Shown here piece after piece: positions 1 through 12,429 of a stretch of DNA of 64,000 nt. Below the pieces are notes generated by a model. That model saw nothing but the letters and a program-made list of their open reading frames with translations, was not told the DNA's origin and did no database searches. Numbering within the stretch: position 1 is the stretch's first letter; each line of letters begins with the position of its first letter. The DNA comes from Prinia subflava (Eukaryota > Chordata > Aves > Passeriformes > Cisticolidae), in contig NC_086253.1 in the NCBI RefSeq assembly GCF_021018805.1, positions 34,225,583 through 34,289,582 on the forward strand. Reading direction: 5' to 3'. Position numbers and translations under genes: made by a program.

Positions 1-3000
1 CTTCTTTTGAACACAGAAATAGTCATATTTTGGCCAAACTTGAGAAAACAATAAAAAGTTAATGCTAGTAGCAATGTTACAGAGATTTTAAGTGCAGTAG
101 CTTAATAGTCGTGTTACTTAATAGTTGCTATGCATGAAGATAGTAATTTGAACACAGAGATATTAGATAAAAATTTGATCAGAATTTTGTAGTTTTAGCT
201 TAACAGAGAGGCTCAACAGCCATATTGAGGATAACACCATGAAGTGAAACACAGTATTTCAATCGTACAGGATAAAGGGAATGCTGGGAAAGACTTGTTG
301 CAGGGAATGAATACCAGATCTTGGACAGAATATTATGGAAATACAAATGCTCACGTCAACATACAGAAGTGAGCAGCCAGCAATCCTCTTGACAAAATCA
401 AAGAAACAGAAGGATGAGAAAGCTTCATTAATTTGGAGTCCGCATCATAAGATGGCGTGGTTGTATACCGAGCACTGCATACGTGTTTTCTGTAATTTTT
501 TATAAGCTTTCTAAAACAAAACTAGCAAAGTCCGCAAATACATATAACAATAGCTTATGAAAAGCCAGACGTTCCAATGCACAGTAATATAGAAAAACAG
601 AGCAGAGCTCTGGCCCTGAAAAGCTAAATAACACAGAAAACATAATCTGAATATTTTACTCAATGGGGACCAGTTAAAAAAGAAAATCTTAAGTACATAT
701 AGACCTTGCTGGTAGACAAATTTAGCTCCTTTTTGCAGCCAAGTTCCAAGACCTGTACTTTCTCCATTTGGGTCACAAAATACTCTTTGGTATATACTGA
801 GTTTTAGTACTTTTCAAATACACAGTGGCCCAGATGGCAGAAGAGCCATGCACTCACTGGCAACAGTCAAGGCTGCAATGATGCTCAACACCAAGAACAC
901 AATGTGAAGAGTACAGGACCCTACATGCAGTTCCAGATCCAGAGACCAGATATAAATTCCCCAAGACTGAAGTCCTTTATTCAGAAAAGAAATAAGACTG
1001 CAAAAAGGAAATATCTCATTATGTACATGTTTAAATCATATTAATGATGCAGACTAGAAGGCTAACAACAACTTCTCCCCCAAATCAAACCAAAGAGTTA
1101 AACAAAAAAAACCCCAAAACCGAAACACCAGAAACAAAACTCACAGGATTCAGGTACCATATTTAGGAAATAGAACTTAAAAGAGCTCACACCCATAAGA
1201 TTTTCCTGCAAAAGTGAAAAATGCTTAAACTAACAGGAATTTTTCTATGTCTGACTCACTAAAAAAGATTTGAGCTTCCCATTGCTACTTCACAAAGAGG
1301 CATAAGAACAAGCAGATGTGGTGATAAGGTACCCTGTCCCTTCTGAGAAATATGACAGGTGCAGAAAAAAAAGAGATCTTAGATAAATATTTAATGAGAT
1401 GATCAAGTCTTGTATGCCATAAGAAGTTTGGTGATTTGTGCCGATCCTTGGTTGCTTTTCAGTGCTTGTATGTCTCAAGACAAAATAGCTGTTATGTTTC
1501 TGATTAACTCTGAAAAGGGAAACAAAAGCTCCAAGTAGACAACCCTTAGGGCACTAGTGACTGAGCGACTGTCAAGAGTAAAAAGTTCACTTGAGCTGTT
1601 TTATAGCTCTCCATTCAAGGTAATAATGAAGACACGAATACAACCTTCACCTACTGACAGGAGTGTGGCTGGAGGAAGACTCCACCAGGGAGAAAATGAA
1701 ACAATCCGAGATGCAAATAATTTTGGGGCAAATCAACTCATTGTGTCTCAACAGCTACAACAGTGGGATGGGTTTCCAGTGAGCTCTGCCGTAGTCTGAA
1801 GAGTTCAGTAACACTAGTTGATTTGGAGATGAGAAGAATACATGGGAACACATGAAGAACTCCACAGAATTGTGTAACACTATAGTAACAGGAGTGATGA
1901 AAAGAGCCAGAGAGATTGGACGATGCACATTCTTGAAAATTAATAAAATGATGACAACCAGTCATGGAAACTAAAGCCAAGAAGCGTGGAAGAAGAGTGA
2001 CACCATGATGAGCTAGTGTGGCATACTGCTTCCCTGGACATAGTGGCCATGACCCTCTTCTGCTTTGAGAAGACATCAATTTGAAAACATGGCAGTTTAA
2101 ATATGAAACCTTATTTCCTTAGAGATTTATTTGAAGGACTGGAGAAGTAAAAACTGAGATCCCGAAACTATAGTTTGCAATAATGTATGTATGGAAGTCA
2201 ATGTAGAACATCATCAAAATGCCGCAGTCTCATGTTATCATAAACAACTTATATTATAAAACATGTAATGCTTAGAAGCCTCAAATAAACAAAGCACTTA
2301 AACATTAAATAGTGTTTTCATGAAGTAAGATACTATTCTTGAGCACACAAAATGTTGAGAATACAAAATGTTGACATGTATTTTGTGAGAAAGGTGATGT
2401 CACTATGCAGTTGCTATATACAGATTCTGTTTTAATAAAAAAAAATTAGAAAAACCTGAAACAATTTAAAACCAGACAATGTCTGAAATACTAATACATA
2501 GAAAATACCTAGTAGTTAGAATAAGATACAGTATTTAAATACCACTTTTTCATACCTAGGTTTCTCAGAAAGCAGAAACGCTTCGAGAAATTATCAACTT
2601 TCACAGCACTGATATGAGAGGTTAAGGTTAGTGGGAGAAAATGAACGTGACACTCAACAGAGAACACAGAAAAGCCAGCAGCATGGATGGACTGGGTCCT
2701 TTTCTGACCAAGAACAGAGGATGAAGTGCAATACAAACCAGACACACCTGCCAGCAAGCCAGGGAAACTGGTCAGAATTTTTTGATACAGTCAAAATATA
2801 AAAATACCAAAGGAAACAAACTGTATTCTTCTCAATTTTATGGAGCAGAATGATTCACTCTCTAATTCTTTACAGAATTCCAAGCAAGGAGACACAGAAA
2901 GACAAAACCTTCAAAGCCACACACACTGAAGCAGACACCAGAGTATGTCAGCTGAACAACAAAGTCAAGTAGAGCTAAAATGCAGAAGTGAATCATCTAT

Positions 3001-3400
3001 CCACCTCTGTGCAGCAGTTGTGCCAGATGCCCACGCAGGAAGTTCTTCCCATCTCTGTACATTGAGGTACTCCTTCAGAAGCAGGAGAAATCCTAATGAA
3101 AGCCAGTCTCTGCTGTCCTTCCAAGGCCCATGTCCCACAGTCTGTGATACTTACTGATGTTGGTGTATAGATTTCTACTCGGTTTGTTTTGTATGACTGA
3201 ATTCAGCAGTTCTTGCATGACAGAGATCCTTGATCATCAGAGTGCATTGTGAGGATTTGTGTATTAATTAGGGACCATAATAATCTTCACAAGTCATTAC
3301 AAATAGAGAATTTCTCTTCCCAGAACTGCTTCAGCTTGGACAACACTACAAAAAACTGGCTAGCCTCAGGTAATATTATAAAAACAAATTTTATTTCTGG
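1..3400. other. AT-rich non-coding stretch
   Basis: No gene can be supported here. Open frames are all below about 115 codons and resemble no family I know. The only local structure is an A-rich simple tract near 1095-1140. An AAGATGGCG string at about 453-461 matches the core of a YY1 site, but it lies outside any CpG-rich context and is probably chance. The stretch is best read as intron or intergenic DNA. Confidence 0.7.
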
Positions 3401-3425
3401 TCAGTGCAACTGCAAGAGCCCAACT

Positions 3426-3451
3426 TCTGTCTGTCTACCCTGACAGACAGA
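3426..3451. repeat. Inverted repeat, 10-bp arms
   Basis: TCTGTCTGTC at 3426-3435 is exactly mirrored by GACAGACAGA at 3442-3451, with a six-base spacer. On either strand this folds into a short perfect stem. The arms are built from a CTGT repeat, so the symmetry may simply come from low-complexity sequence. No function is inferred. Confidence 0.75.
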
Positions 3452-3916
3452 GCCTCCTCCTGAATGGGGCTCCCCAAGGCCCCACTGTTGAAAACAAGCC
3501 AGGTTTCAGGGCCATTCTATTGCAATGGCCTCTTCCTTGTGTCTTTGCCCCACTGCCTCTTCTGTACAGCACAGCCGCAACTGACACAGCAGAGGCTCCC
3601 CTTGGAGCAGTTCACTCCACACCCCAAGTTATCCAAATCAATGCTTTACCACCAGACAGTAGCATTTTAATTCTAGCTGCTAAATGCAGTAATTTGAATC
3701 AGCATCTGTTTTCAAACAGTTACAATAAATTTGGATCCTTGGTCTGGAATCAATTTGTACTATTGCCAATTTGACTAAAGTCAGTAAACTTTAGCTACAA
3801 AAGGTGTATTTGTAGCACTGGGATATTCTTTATATGGTAAAATACAAGAGAGGGGCAGCCAGGAACATGACCTATAAATTTCATAATCTTTAATATTTTT
3901 GAATATTGCACCTAAA

Positions 3917-3932
3917 TTTTTTTTTTTTTTTT
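3917..3932. repeat. Poly-T tract (16 T)
   Basis: An uninterrupted run of 16 T lies in AT-rich surroundings. No target-site duplication or retrocopy body is visible beside it, so it is annotated as a simple homopolymer. Confidence 0.9.
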
Positions 3933-4021
3933 AATTTAGAAGTGAAGCAACAAGCTTCTACAAGCTACAGAAATATGCTGAAGTATATGGGAAGGGCAAT
4001 CAAACCCAAATTCACACTTAC

Positions 4022-4061
4022 TTGCAGTTTCTCCTTCCAAATCAGCCAACCAACAGCTTGG
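4022..4061 (-). other. Candidate 40-nt exon (weak)
   Basis: On the minus strand this 40-base segment is preceded by a strong acceptor (a pyrimidine tract ending in TTTTTTCTTCAG) and followed by GTAAGTG, close to the ideal donor. Two frames are open, one reading PSCWLADLEGETA and another QAVGWLIWKEKLQ. I recognise neither. The signals are among the best pairs in the window, but a pair this close together can arise by chance in 64 kb of AT-rich DNA. If real, it belongs to a leftward gene, the direction the island at 28 kb could drive. Alternatives are a non-coding RNA exon or a pseudo-exon. Confidence 0.25.
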
Positions 4062-4099
4062 CTGAAGAAAAAATAGGAACATTTGGAGTTTTACTCCAA

Positions 4100-6160
4100 A
4101 AAAATATATTACAGAGGTACGTGATTGAGTCACTCTACCCTGTTTTTCATAGATCCTTTGTTTTGTATTACAAGCTCTTCACGACAGGGCCGTGCCTCTA
4201 CATGGCTGAAAAGGGCTTAGTACAAAGAGGTTCTAAAGATGTGTGGAGACTTGTGTGACTACGAAAATATTAATATTTTACACTTGATTTTAATATTTAA
4301 TATTAACAATATCAAGAGAAGCAACAAATATCACTGTGGGGTTGTCACAGGTGTAATCTCGGCAAGGGAGAGAATGTGCAGAAAGATGAAAGACTGGATT
4401 TTCAGACACTCATGCCTGTAGATCCAATCTGCATGAAGAGGGTCCTCTTGGCACCCTACCTGCTGTACATGGCAGCTGCCACTGACTGTATTTCACACTA
4501 CAAAATACAGGCTTGACAAGGTCTGCACTGGCACTAGAAAACTCAAAAAAATTAAACAGGAAAATAATGCTTATACTCAACTGCACCATACGCTTTAGTG
4601 AAAGGGTTCTCATAAGTTTCAGGCATGCACTTACTTTCTTACCATGAGGTTCAATCCTTCCTAGTTATAACCAAAATTTTTATATTGAATGCTGTAAGGA
4701 ACTTACTGAATGTCCTAATTTGATCTACCCAAAGTGAGAGAGGGTCATCATGTGCTCAGCTGCTCCCGATTCACATTTCAGGGTATGGTGAAGTGCATAC
4801 TGCACTTAAATCTATGGCACAGCTTCTGTGTTCAACTGAATCTCACAGAGAGGCTACAGCTCGAATTTAGAGGTAGAAAGACACTAAATTACCCCCCTCC
4901 TTTCCTTGCTTTTACACGTGTTATTTCTCAGTGCTGTGTCCAATACACTATTAAAAAAAATTTAGGACTTAGACAACTTTCTCCAGAAAAATACTATTCT
5001 TACTTTGTTCTCCAATCTATACATTTTTTCAATATATACTGTAATTTCTTCCCTTATTTCTATTATTACTGGATATATATCACTTCAGAAAATTTTCTTT
5101 CCTTTTCCGCTAATTGCTTCTCTTTGTATTTGCCAGTTTCTCCACACTACCTTGATCTTCTTCAGCATATGGACTTCTCGCACAAATCCCTCATAACAAA
5201 AATATGCTCACATTTATGCTGAAACACAAGGCATTGAAATGAAAATCAACAGTTATAATGTTGAGTTCATAATCTCAAATACATTTAAGAATAATCATAT
5301 TCACCATGAACTCACAATGCACTAAAATTATAAACATGAGTTAAAATAAATTGTACTGAATTCTTGACTTAATTTTAAAATGGAAGTCAACAATTACTGC
5401 AGGAAGAAGACTGCACTGGCTTTACCTTCCTAAATGTAGGATAAAATTTCCTTGTAAACAAACACAACCCACCATCAAAGAACTAATCATTCCCACATCC
5501 TATACTGAACAGCAACCTTTACAAAAATATTTCCCAGTAGTCCCTAAGAATTCCCCAAATGCCACTTCACAAGCATAATTAGAGAAATAGTACAAAATGC
5601 CCCAAGGTCAGACACAGAAAAATACAAAAAAGAATTAAAATTTTCTGTGGTGAAGAAAGTTGGTTGGCATATAAGACAGGTCTAAACCCAGGTTTGGTAT
5701 TTGGAATACATGACTAAGCAAACAGAAAAGAGTGGAAAGCTGCACAGAAGGTGGAAAGATATTAATTGAATTAAGAAAAAGGGAGGAAATGGCTGAATTA
5801 CAAGCTTATTCTTTTATTCTTGTATTTCTTTGTTTGTGGTCAGCTAAAATAGTTAATTTTAACTTTATTTCAAAAGTTCCTTGCCTGAACAACATCAGTC
5901 ACTAAATTCCCTTATGACTTGATAATAGAATGAAGAGTTTTCAATGCCTCAGTATTCTGTAATCAATACACTGCTCTTTCCATAAAAAAGAAACAATGGC
6001 ACATTTAGAGAGCAGTACATTCAATTCTGGTTTTGGTGTTACACAGAAAACACCCTGAAAATTAAATTAAATTATAAAAGGCCAAAGTTATAAGTAGAAA
6101 TGGAAAATAAGCATATTTGATTTAGGCACATATTCCTAGGTTTATTATTAAGGATTGTTA
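4100..6160. other. AT-rich non-coding stretch with a T-rich open frame
   Basis: No recognisable gene. The longest open frame outside the CpG island is here (4734-5222, plus strand, 162 codons). Its second half is dominated by F, Y, S, L and I because that strand is T-rich, which lowers stop-codon frequency. It has no family resemblance and no promoter context, so it is not called as a gene. Confidence 0.6.
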
Positions 6161-6168
6161 ACTATGGC

Positions 6169-6236
6169 AAAAAACCCCAAAAAACCCCAATAACAACAAC
6201 AACAAACCAAAAAAAAACAAACAAAAACCCCCCCAA
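6169..6236. repeat. A/C simple-sequence tract
   Basis: A mosaic of low-complexity units: two tandem copies of an A-run plus CCCC unit, about four AAC triplets, then A-rich sequence ending in a C run. The opposite strand gives a G/T-rich open frame of leucine and phenylalanine runs, which is only the reflection of this tract. Confidence 0.9.
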
Positions 6237-6439
6237 CCATTTTTAACATCACAAATGAGGAATATTACTTCTATTTCCAAAAGAAATGCCTTCCCCAATG
6301 CTTCCTCCAAACATTCAAATCCCAGCTTAATAAAAACAAATGGCATCCCTCATTTCTTCAAAATTGATATCCAAAGGTTTGCTGTTCTAACAGGATATAG
6401 GCACTTTGAAATCCCACAATTATGTATTCATGAGCTAGA

Positions 6440-6600
6440 ATTCAGGCTTTTTTTTTTCTCTTTCTTTCCAGATATGGGGAATATAATAAATACATTTATA
6501 ATTCTAAAATTTCAAGACCTTGCTTCTGAACTGTGAAAATTGCATAATGGCAGATATTAAGGCCATGGGAAACATCACAAAATCATCATAAAGGTGAAAT
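6440..6600 (+). other. Strong 3' splice-site-like signal, no donor
   Basis: A long pyrimidine tract (mostly T with TCTTTCTTTCCAG) ends at 6471. The sequence after it has two short open frames but no convincing GT donor nearby, so it cannot be delimited as an internal exon. It could be an unused acceptor or chance. Confidence 0.2.
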
Positions 6601-9600
6601 CTTATTCCCTTGGTACGTAATCTCCATAGTCATTTGCAACCATTTTCAGTAGCAACAAGATACTAGCTAATTATTCGGTTATGTTTGCAATGTTATTTAC
6701 ACAGTGAAGCTACAGGTGATTTCTTACAAAGAAAAGCATTTAGAGCAGCTCCAACAGCATGTAATAGATGTTTCAATCAAAATTACAAATATTGTACACT
6801 TCAAATAGCTTGAACACATGAAATTCAATATATATCAGAGGAAAACTTCGCCCAAGGCTTCCAAGAACGAGTAAACCGAACAACACAACTTACTCTGCAC
6901 ACAGCAAGTGTTCATTCACATGCAGCCAACTAATTCAAAGGCTCAAGAACCTATGTCTTAAAGTGACTTTTCATTTCCAAAATTACTCAGAAAAAAGAAA
7001 TGAAAAAGTTATTCAACATTAATAATTGAAGCTGTATTGAATTTACCAGACTAGAAGGATTTTTTTTTTTAATATATGAGGAAGTTTTACTAAGAATGTC
7101 CTTCAGGCATTTTTTGCTTTTCTTCATTTGGCTGCTAAGTGGTAGTCAGATGCATTCAGATCTTTCAGAGAAATATTTATAAGGAAATGAGATCAGCTTT
7201 CAGCTGAAAGTGAAGATGTATCTAATTTTTTACTTAGCATCATTTAGTGTCACAACCATTCAGAAGTGAGATCTTTCCTATCAAAGATTATTTAAAATAA
7301 TACAATGCTGTGACGACTCCTAAAAAAAAAGTCTCAATTTGTTTTGTGTACCACTGAGGAAAACAGTTAGGTATGTATTTGATAGCAGGTATTTAGCATA
7401 AGTTTCCTAATATGCATATGTAGAAGGTCTGGCATAACATTTACATTAGACATTCTCAACAGCCTGTATATATTTAGCAATGTGACAGGAGATGATCACC
7501 ATCAGCAGTCTGAATTCGACATTTAGGAAGACATTAATAGCAACACTAGGAGCATGACAAAATTGGACAACAATAATAGAAAAGTAAAATGATGCCGTTA
7601 TAATTAGGTTTCCCAAAATAAGTCTATTTTTTAGTCATATCCTTCTGTCACTGCACCTACAAGCCCTTCATAAAGGAGTACTAAATTTGCTGACCATTAA
7701 ACATGCTACAATCAGGGCAGTTAACAGCAACAACACTAGAGTTTCCCGTATTACTCAGTTTACCTGGATACTAAAATACTTTAGTCCTGCAAAAAGGCCT
7801 TCACCAAACACTTCAGGATGACACTTACTGCCATGCATTTTCCCTCTGCACATTTATGTCACAACAGAGTGCCTTAGGAGGTTTAACTTCATAAAGTGCT
7901 GAATTCAGTAGGATGTACATTTAACATGGTTAAAACACAAAATAATTTCAGAATGTGTAATAATGAAGGTCACGTGTCAAAATGAACCTCACAAGCCTGC
8001 ACTGCTGAGCCCCTGTGGGCTCGAGATCCGCACTCTTCACCACCATTCGGGGCCACAGCAGCAGCACTCGGGTGTGCAACAAAAACACGGCCCATGGAGG
8101 CACTAGTACTCAAAGACACTTCCTACTGACAACAGGGAATGTTCAAAGCCTTTTGAGGGCACTCAGACTTGAGGTGGTTTTGGGCACTGCCTGGGCTATT
8201 CCAAATGCTGGCAGGAAAAATTAAGATTTTCCTGATGGGGAAAGGCCTTAAAGAAATGTTTGTCTGGTGAGGTCTTCCACCTTCTGTAAAATATGGCCAC
8301 TCTAAGCCTATGAAAGCTTCTGACTCCCTCCTCCTTTTTTATTTGCCTTTTAAACATGGCTTGACAACACACCCAATGATCCATTCCAGAGCTGCCATTT
8401 CAAGGAGATGGTGCATTCATTTCAAAATGGAGGGCAATGTCTGCTTCTGCAAAGCTGCTAAGAACTGGCAGTGAAACCACCTACAGCACAGTAAAATATT
8501 ATGACAGGGAATTTGTGAGATTCTTCCTCAGAGAATGCTAGGCTTGGTTACAAAAAATAGCACCAAAAATTATCATGTAGAAATCGAAAGGGGCATCGGC
8601 ACTTACTAAATGCTTCATGTAGTGGATGTGGAAGCATTTCTGAAATGCTGCCTTACCAATAAGTCTCTGTATGCCAGCAATAGGGTCTGGGAAGAGTTTG
8701 TGGGTCTGGCAACCTTCATGCCATGAAATGGCAACCAGCATTTTCCATGCTCTGTGTTAGCCTGGAATGAAGCCTCAGAAATGAAAGCACACTTTTTGAT
8801 TTAACCTGGTTTCCTAATCTACTCTCAGCAAAGATTAAGTAAAAGGCAGGCTACTATGAACCTCCAGTTTATCTGGATTATCTTACCAATATCTCCTATT
8901 TCACTCATAATTGAGTTTTACACATAAAGTTGCCTTGTTCATCCCACTAAAAGCAAGAGTTAATATCTATGTTCTACCAAAAAATAGAGTGGATGATTCC
9001 CTAAAAACCAGTCAAGTAAAAACAAGTTAAACAAAAAAAAATATTAAAAAATACACTTTTTTCTTGTTTCTTAATTCCCCATCCCCCCAGCTGAATTAAG
9101 TTACATTTAAAGTTCATTTTTTGACAGCATTTTATATTAAAATTGAGACACAAAGAGTATTGTGGAAAATACAAAATTTTATCTGCTGATAGTAATCTTA
9201 GCTTTATCACTGAACAGCCATCTCTCCATGCACTAAAACTGGTGTTTATCTCCTGTTAAATTCTGCAAAACAGTTTATCATATTCTTTACACTTGATATG
9301 AATCTCAGCAAAGCTTATGAAATACAAATACTGCACCGAAGATATTCTTTCTATTTGCAGAAGAGGGATGCACATCACTTATTTCAATGCCTTTCTTAAT
9401 ATTATTAATAATACATTCTCAAAACAAAAATTAGTTTGTATGCTGACATATCACACTCACTTCTCCTTTACTGTAAGTAAAACCAATTAAATAGTGGAAG
9501 CTAAATGATACCTTAAGAAATCTTCTTCTTTGGGCATTGTTGGTTTTGAAACAAACTGGACCTGAAGATGGGGATGCTCACGCACTTGTTCAAAACTCCA

Positions 9601-12350
9601 GCAAGTTTGAGACCCAGCACCAGCCAAGGCTCAGTGGCCACAGGCCGTGTGCTGCCCCTACCCCAGGGCTACAGGTGCACATCAAAAACAAATCCCTGTG
9701 ACACTGATAATGTAAGGCCTTTTTATAGGGATTTGCTGCCCGAAAAGGCTCTACAGCCTCACACACATCTAATAGCTCCCACTCTTAACAAAACCCAGAA
9801 CAAACCTGACCTCACAAGCCAAGTTTCCAATCAATTAGCAAGAACCTGCAGTAAAACAACTAAAATGCAGGATGACCTTACAGAAATAGTGTTTATCAGA
9901 TAAACCTTATTTCAAACAGCCATGGTAGGTCTGAGCTGATGTTCTCCTTCATCAATCTCCTCTTTTAAGTATCCATTTGGTTCGCAAATAGCAAAGCTGC
10001 ATTACCATAAATGAATGCATCAGGAGAACACGTAATCCTTCTGCCCAGCCCTTCCTCTCAGGCACACTACAGGATTACACGGGATCACCTCCTTGAATTT
10101 TGGCATCTCTCCATCTTCTTTGCAAACTCACACTAATGAAGCATTAGGAGAGAGCTGGGATGACTCAACATAAACCTTTTTGTTTAGTAAAAAAAATTAT
10201 TTAAAAAAATTCAGCAATAAATTCTTTGTTGCTTCACTGTTCAGTTTTGGCCATCATTCCCCAGTTTTGTTCAAGAGATTATAAAATCACCATAGCACTA
10301 AAGCTGAGGACCCAATAGTCTAGAGACTCATACATTGAGAGCAAAGCATTTTGTGTTTGGCTTGTTTGGTGGTTTGGTTTTTTTTTTTAGGATGACGTTC
10401 AAGCCTTTATATTCTCATTCTTTCAAAATACTTCCTCATCATCTCTGACTTGTAAGTAAACAATAGTGGATACTGTATGACACCCACATGGCATCTAGCT
10501 CTGCCAAGTGATTGCAGACTGCCCTTTTCTGTAGGGGTGTATGCCACAGAGAACTGAGCAAACATTCAGCTCTGGGAAAATCAAGAAGCTCAGCTCACTC
10601 TGCTCTGCACACTAGCTATTAAAGGAGCTGTATTATTTAAGAGTGCTTGCCTGCATGCACCTTGTGCAGCTGTTTGAGAGGTGTTTGTAAAGAGTACATT
10701 CTCTCTGAGAGAAGGAGGGCAATGAGATTGAGCAGCAGAGCTTTGGGAAGAGGACCAAGTGCAGCCCAGATTGTAATCGGCATGTTTTTGAGGCAGGACT
10801 ATGCTGCCAGGGCACAGTTGCAGCAAGACACTGACAGCAAACTCACAGGGTGTCTGGGATAGAACCCACTCATTTTTCTATGGAGAAGGCCACTCCAGCT
10901 TCTCAAGTTTAAAGACTATTGTAGAGATTTTTTTTCTTCAGAGCAATTGTACAAATGTGCACAGTAAGCATACTGAGGCTCGAATAAGAGCAGGACAAGT
11001 TCACTTTCATATCCCACTGGGTATCCTAAAAAGTAAATAAGCAGCAAACACGCTGCAAGTCAGCAGTGAAACCTTCACTTTCACTGATACTGCAATCACC
11101 GATGAACATCTTTAACTGATACGTCTGTGCCTTACATACATCCAAAAGTGCAAGGAAAACACCTTAAAGAATGGGAGACTTAGGTAGAGCACAGAATCTC
11201 ATACACCTCTGCAGAAACTCAATCCAGTCTGCCACCACCAATACTTTACCTGAATGCTAAAGAAGATGCAAAAGAGGATGTAGGTTTTTAAAAGGTATTC
11301 GACATCAGTGCTACAAAGGCTGTAGTAATATTTTAAGGCCAAGCTATTCACACTGCCTACCACCAAAAAGGGGTCACCCCACCTTACCTTCCACCTGCTC
11401 TAGCAAGCCATTCCCACCTCTCTCTCTCTGCCTTTTTTACCCATCTATCTGTATGGGGAACTGATTTGACTTGCTAACCCAACAGAAAACGATGTCTTTT
11501 CCTCACCATCACCCTCCCTGCCCCTCTTTCTGTTTCCTTCTGTATTAAGTTTTTTTGCAGCAGTGAACTGTTGGCTCAAGACTGGCTACAGTCTTAGAGA
11601 ATGACTCTACCCCAAGATTTAGGGTCACAGTGGCAGGAACAACTTTTCTCTTTCATCCTCTCCTGTCCCTAAGTACAAACATCAAAAATCCTGTCTGTTA
11701 CACTCATACTGGGAACCTTTGTGTAATGGAAAGGCTTTGAATCCTTGACAAAATCTTGTTCCACTTGCAAAAATTGTGCCCCTACAACTTTGGGTTAATG
11801 ATGAACTTCCCTGTTCTAGTATCAGACCCTGTGGTTTCCTTTCCTTACACTGCCAGTGTAAGTGGGGTCTTTGCTAGGATTTGACATAATTGCTACCTTA
11901 ATTGCTACCTAATGTTACCAACTAGCAGGACAGAGTAATAGAACAGTGCCTGGTATGTCTAAAGCCTTGGGCAGTCTGCATGTCTGCAGAGCAACTAGAA
12001 GCAGAGGATGACAAGCTAGAAAAGCAATTACAAGCAAGTAAATAGCTACATAGAAACTAAAAGAAAGCCACCGTAAAACAATATCCTCAAAGGTACTGAA
12101 GTATGAGGTTTTTGTTCAGATTTATGCAGCACTGCAGTTATTTGGGGAACCAGCTAAGTTCAGTTGGTTATCTTCATATTATAGCATATCACCAACCTTC
12201 ATTTGGAAACAAGCCCCATTAGTTTATTTTATGCAAGTCAGTCTATTGCTCTAAGTTAGGTTTTGAAGAAAAAAAGGAAGTAATAACAGCATAGTTCTAG
12301 AATTGGGATACCAAAATTGTAACTGCTCAGATATATACCAATCATTTATG
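6600..12350. other. AT-rich non-coding stretch
   Basis: No gene is supported. A perfect 14-bp palindrome with a CAGCTG core lies at 7197-7210, a type of E-box, but with no neighbouring evidence for an enhancer. Exon-like segments at 8887-8946 and 11250-11319 are listed separately or as findings. Open frames reach at most about 111 codons and match nothing recognised. Confidence 0.65.
8887..8946 (-). other. Candidate 60-nt exon (weak)
   Basis: On the minus strand a good acceptor (CTCTTGCTTTTAG) precedes this segment and a GTAAGATAA donor follows it. Frame 0 reads WDEQGNFMCKTQL and then stops. Another frame reads GMNKATLCVKLNYE and also stops before the end. Because every frame is closed, it could only be a terminal coding piece, an untranslated exon or a non-coding RNA exon. 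I recognise no protein. Chance pairing of splice signals is a serious alternative. Confidence 0.2.
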
Positions 12351-12358
12351 ATTATTGC

Positions 12359-12389
12359 TCTTCACAGATACAGACTGTATCTGTGAAGA
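12359..12389. repeat. 31-bp perfect palindrome
   Basis: Fifteen bases on each side of a single central A at 12374 are exact reverse complements (12359-12373 and 12375-12389). It could extrude as a cruciform or form a hairpin in RNA. It is followed immediately by a short direct repeat of ATCCTTTCTTTT (about 12390-12424). No known family element or small RNA is recognised. Confidence 0.95.
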
Positions 12390-12429
12390 TATCCTTTCTT
12401 TTCTGCAAGAAATCCTTTCTTTTGTTTGA

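Noticed and set aside
4734..5222. 162-codon plus-strand open frame, the longest outside the island
   Set aside because: The second half is a T-rich strand giving F/Y/S/L/I runs, no family is recognised, and there is no promoter or splice context. A frame this long is mildly unusual, but composition bias explains it.
7762..7784. 23-nt minus-strand microexon (CCTTTTTGCAG acceptor, CAG/GTAAAC donor)
   Set aside because: The signals are fair, but the segment is tiny, has no supporting context, and falls within the number of such pairs expected by chance.
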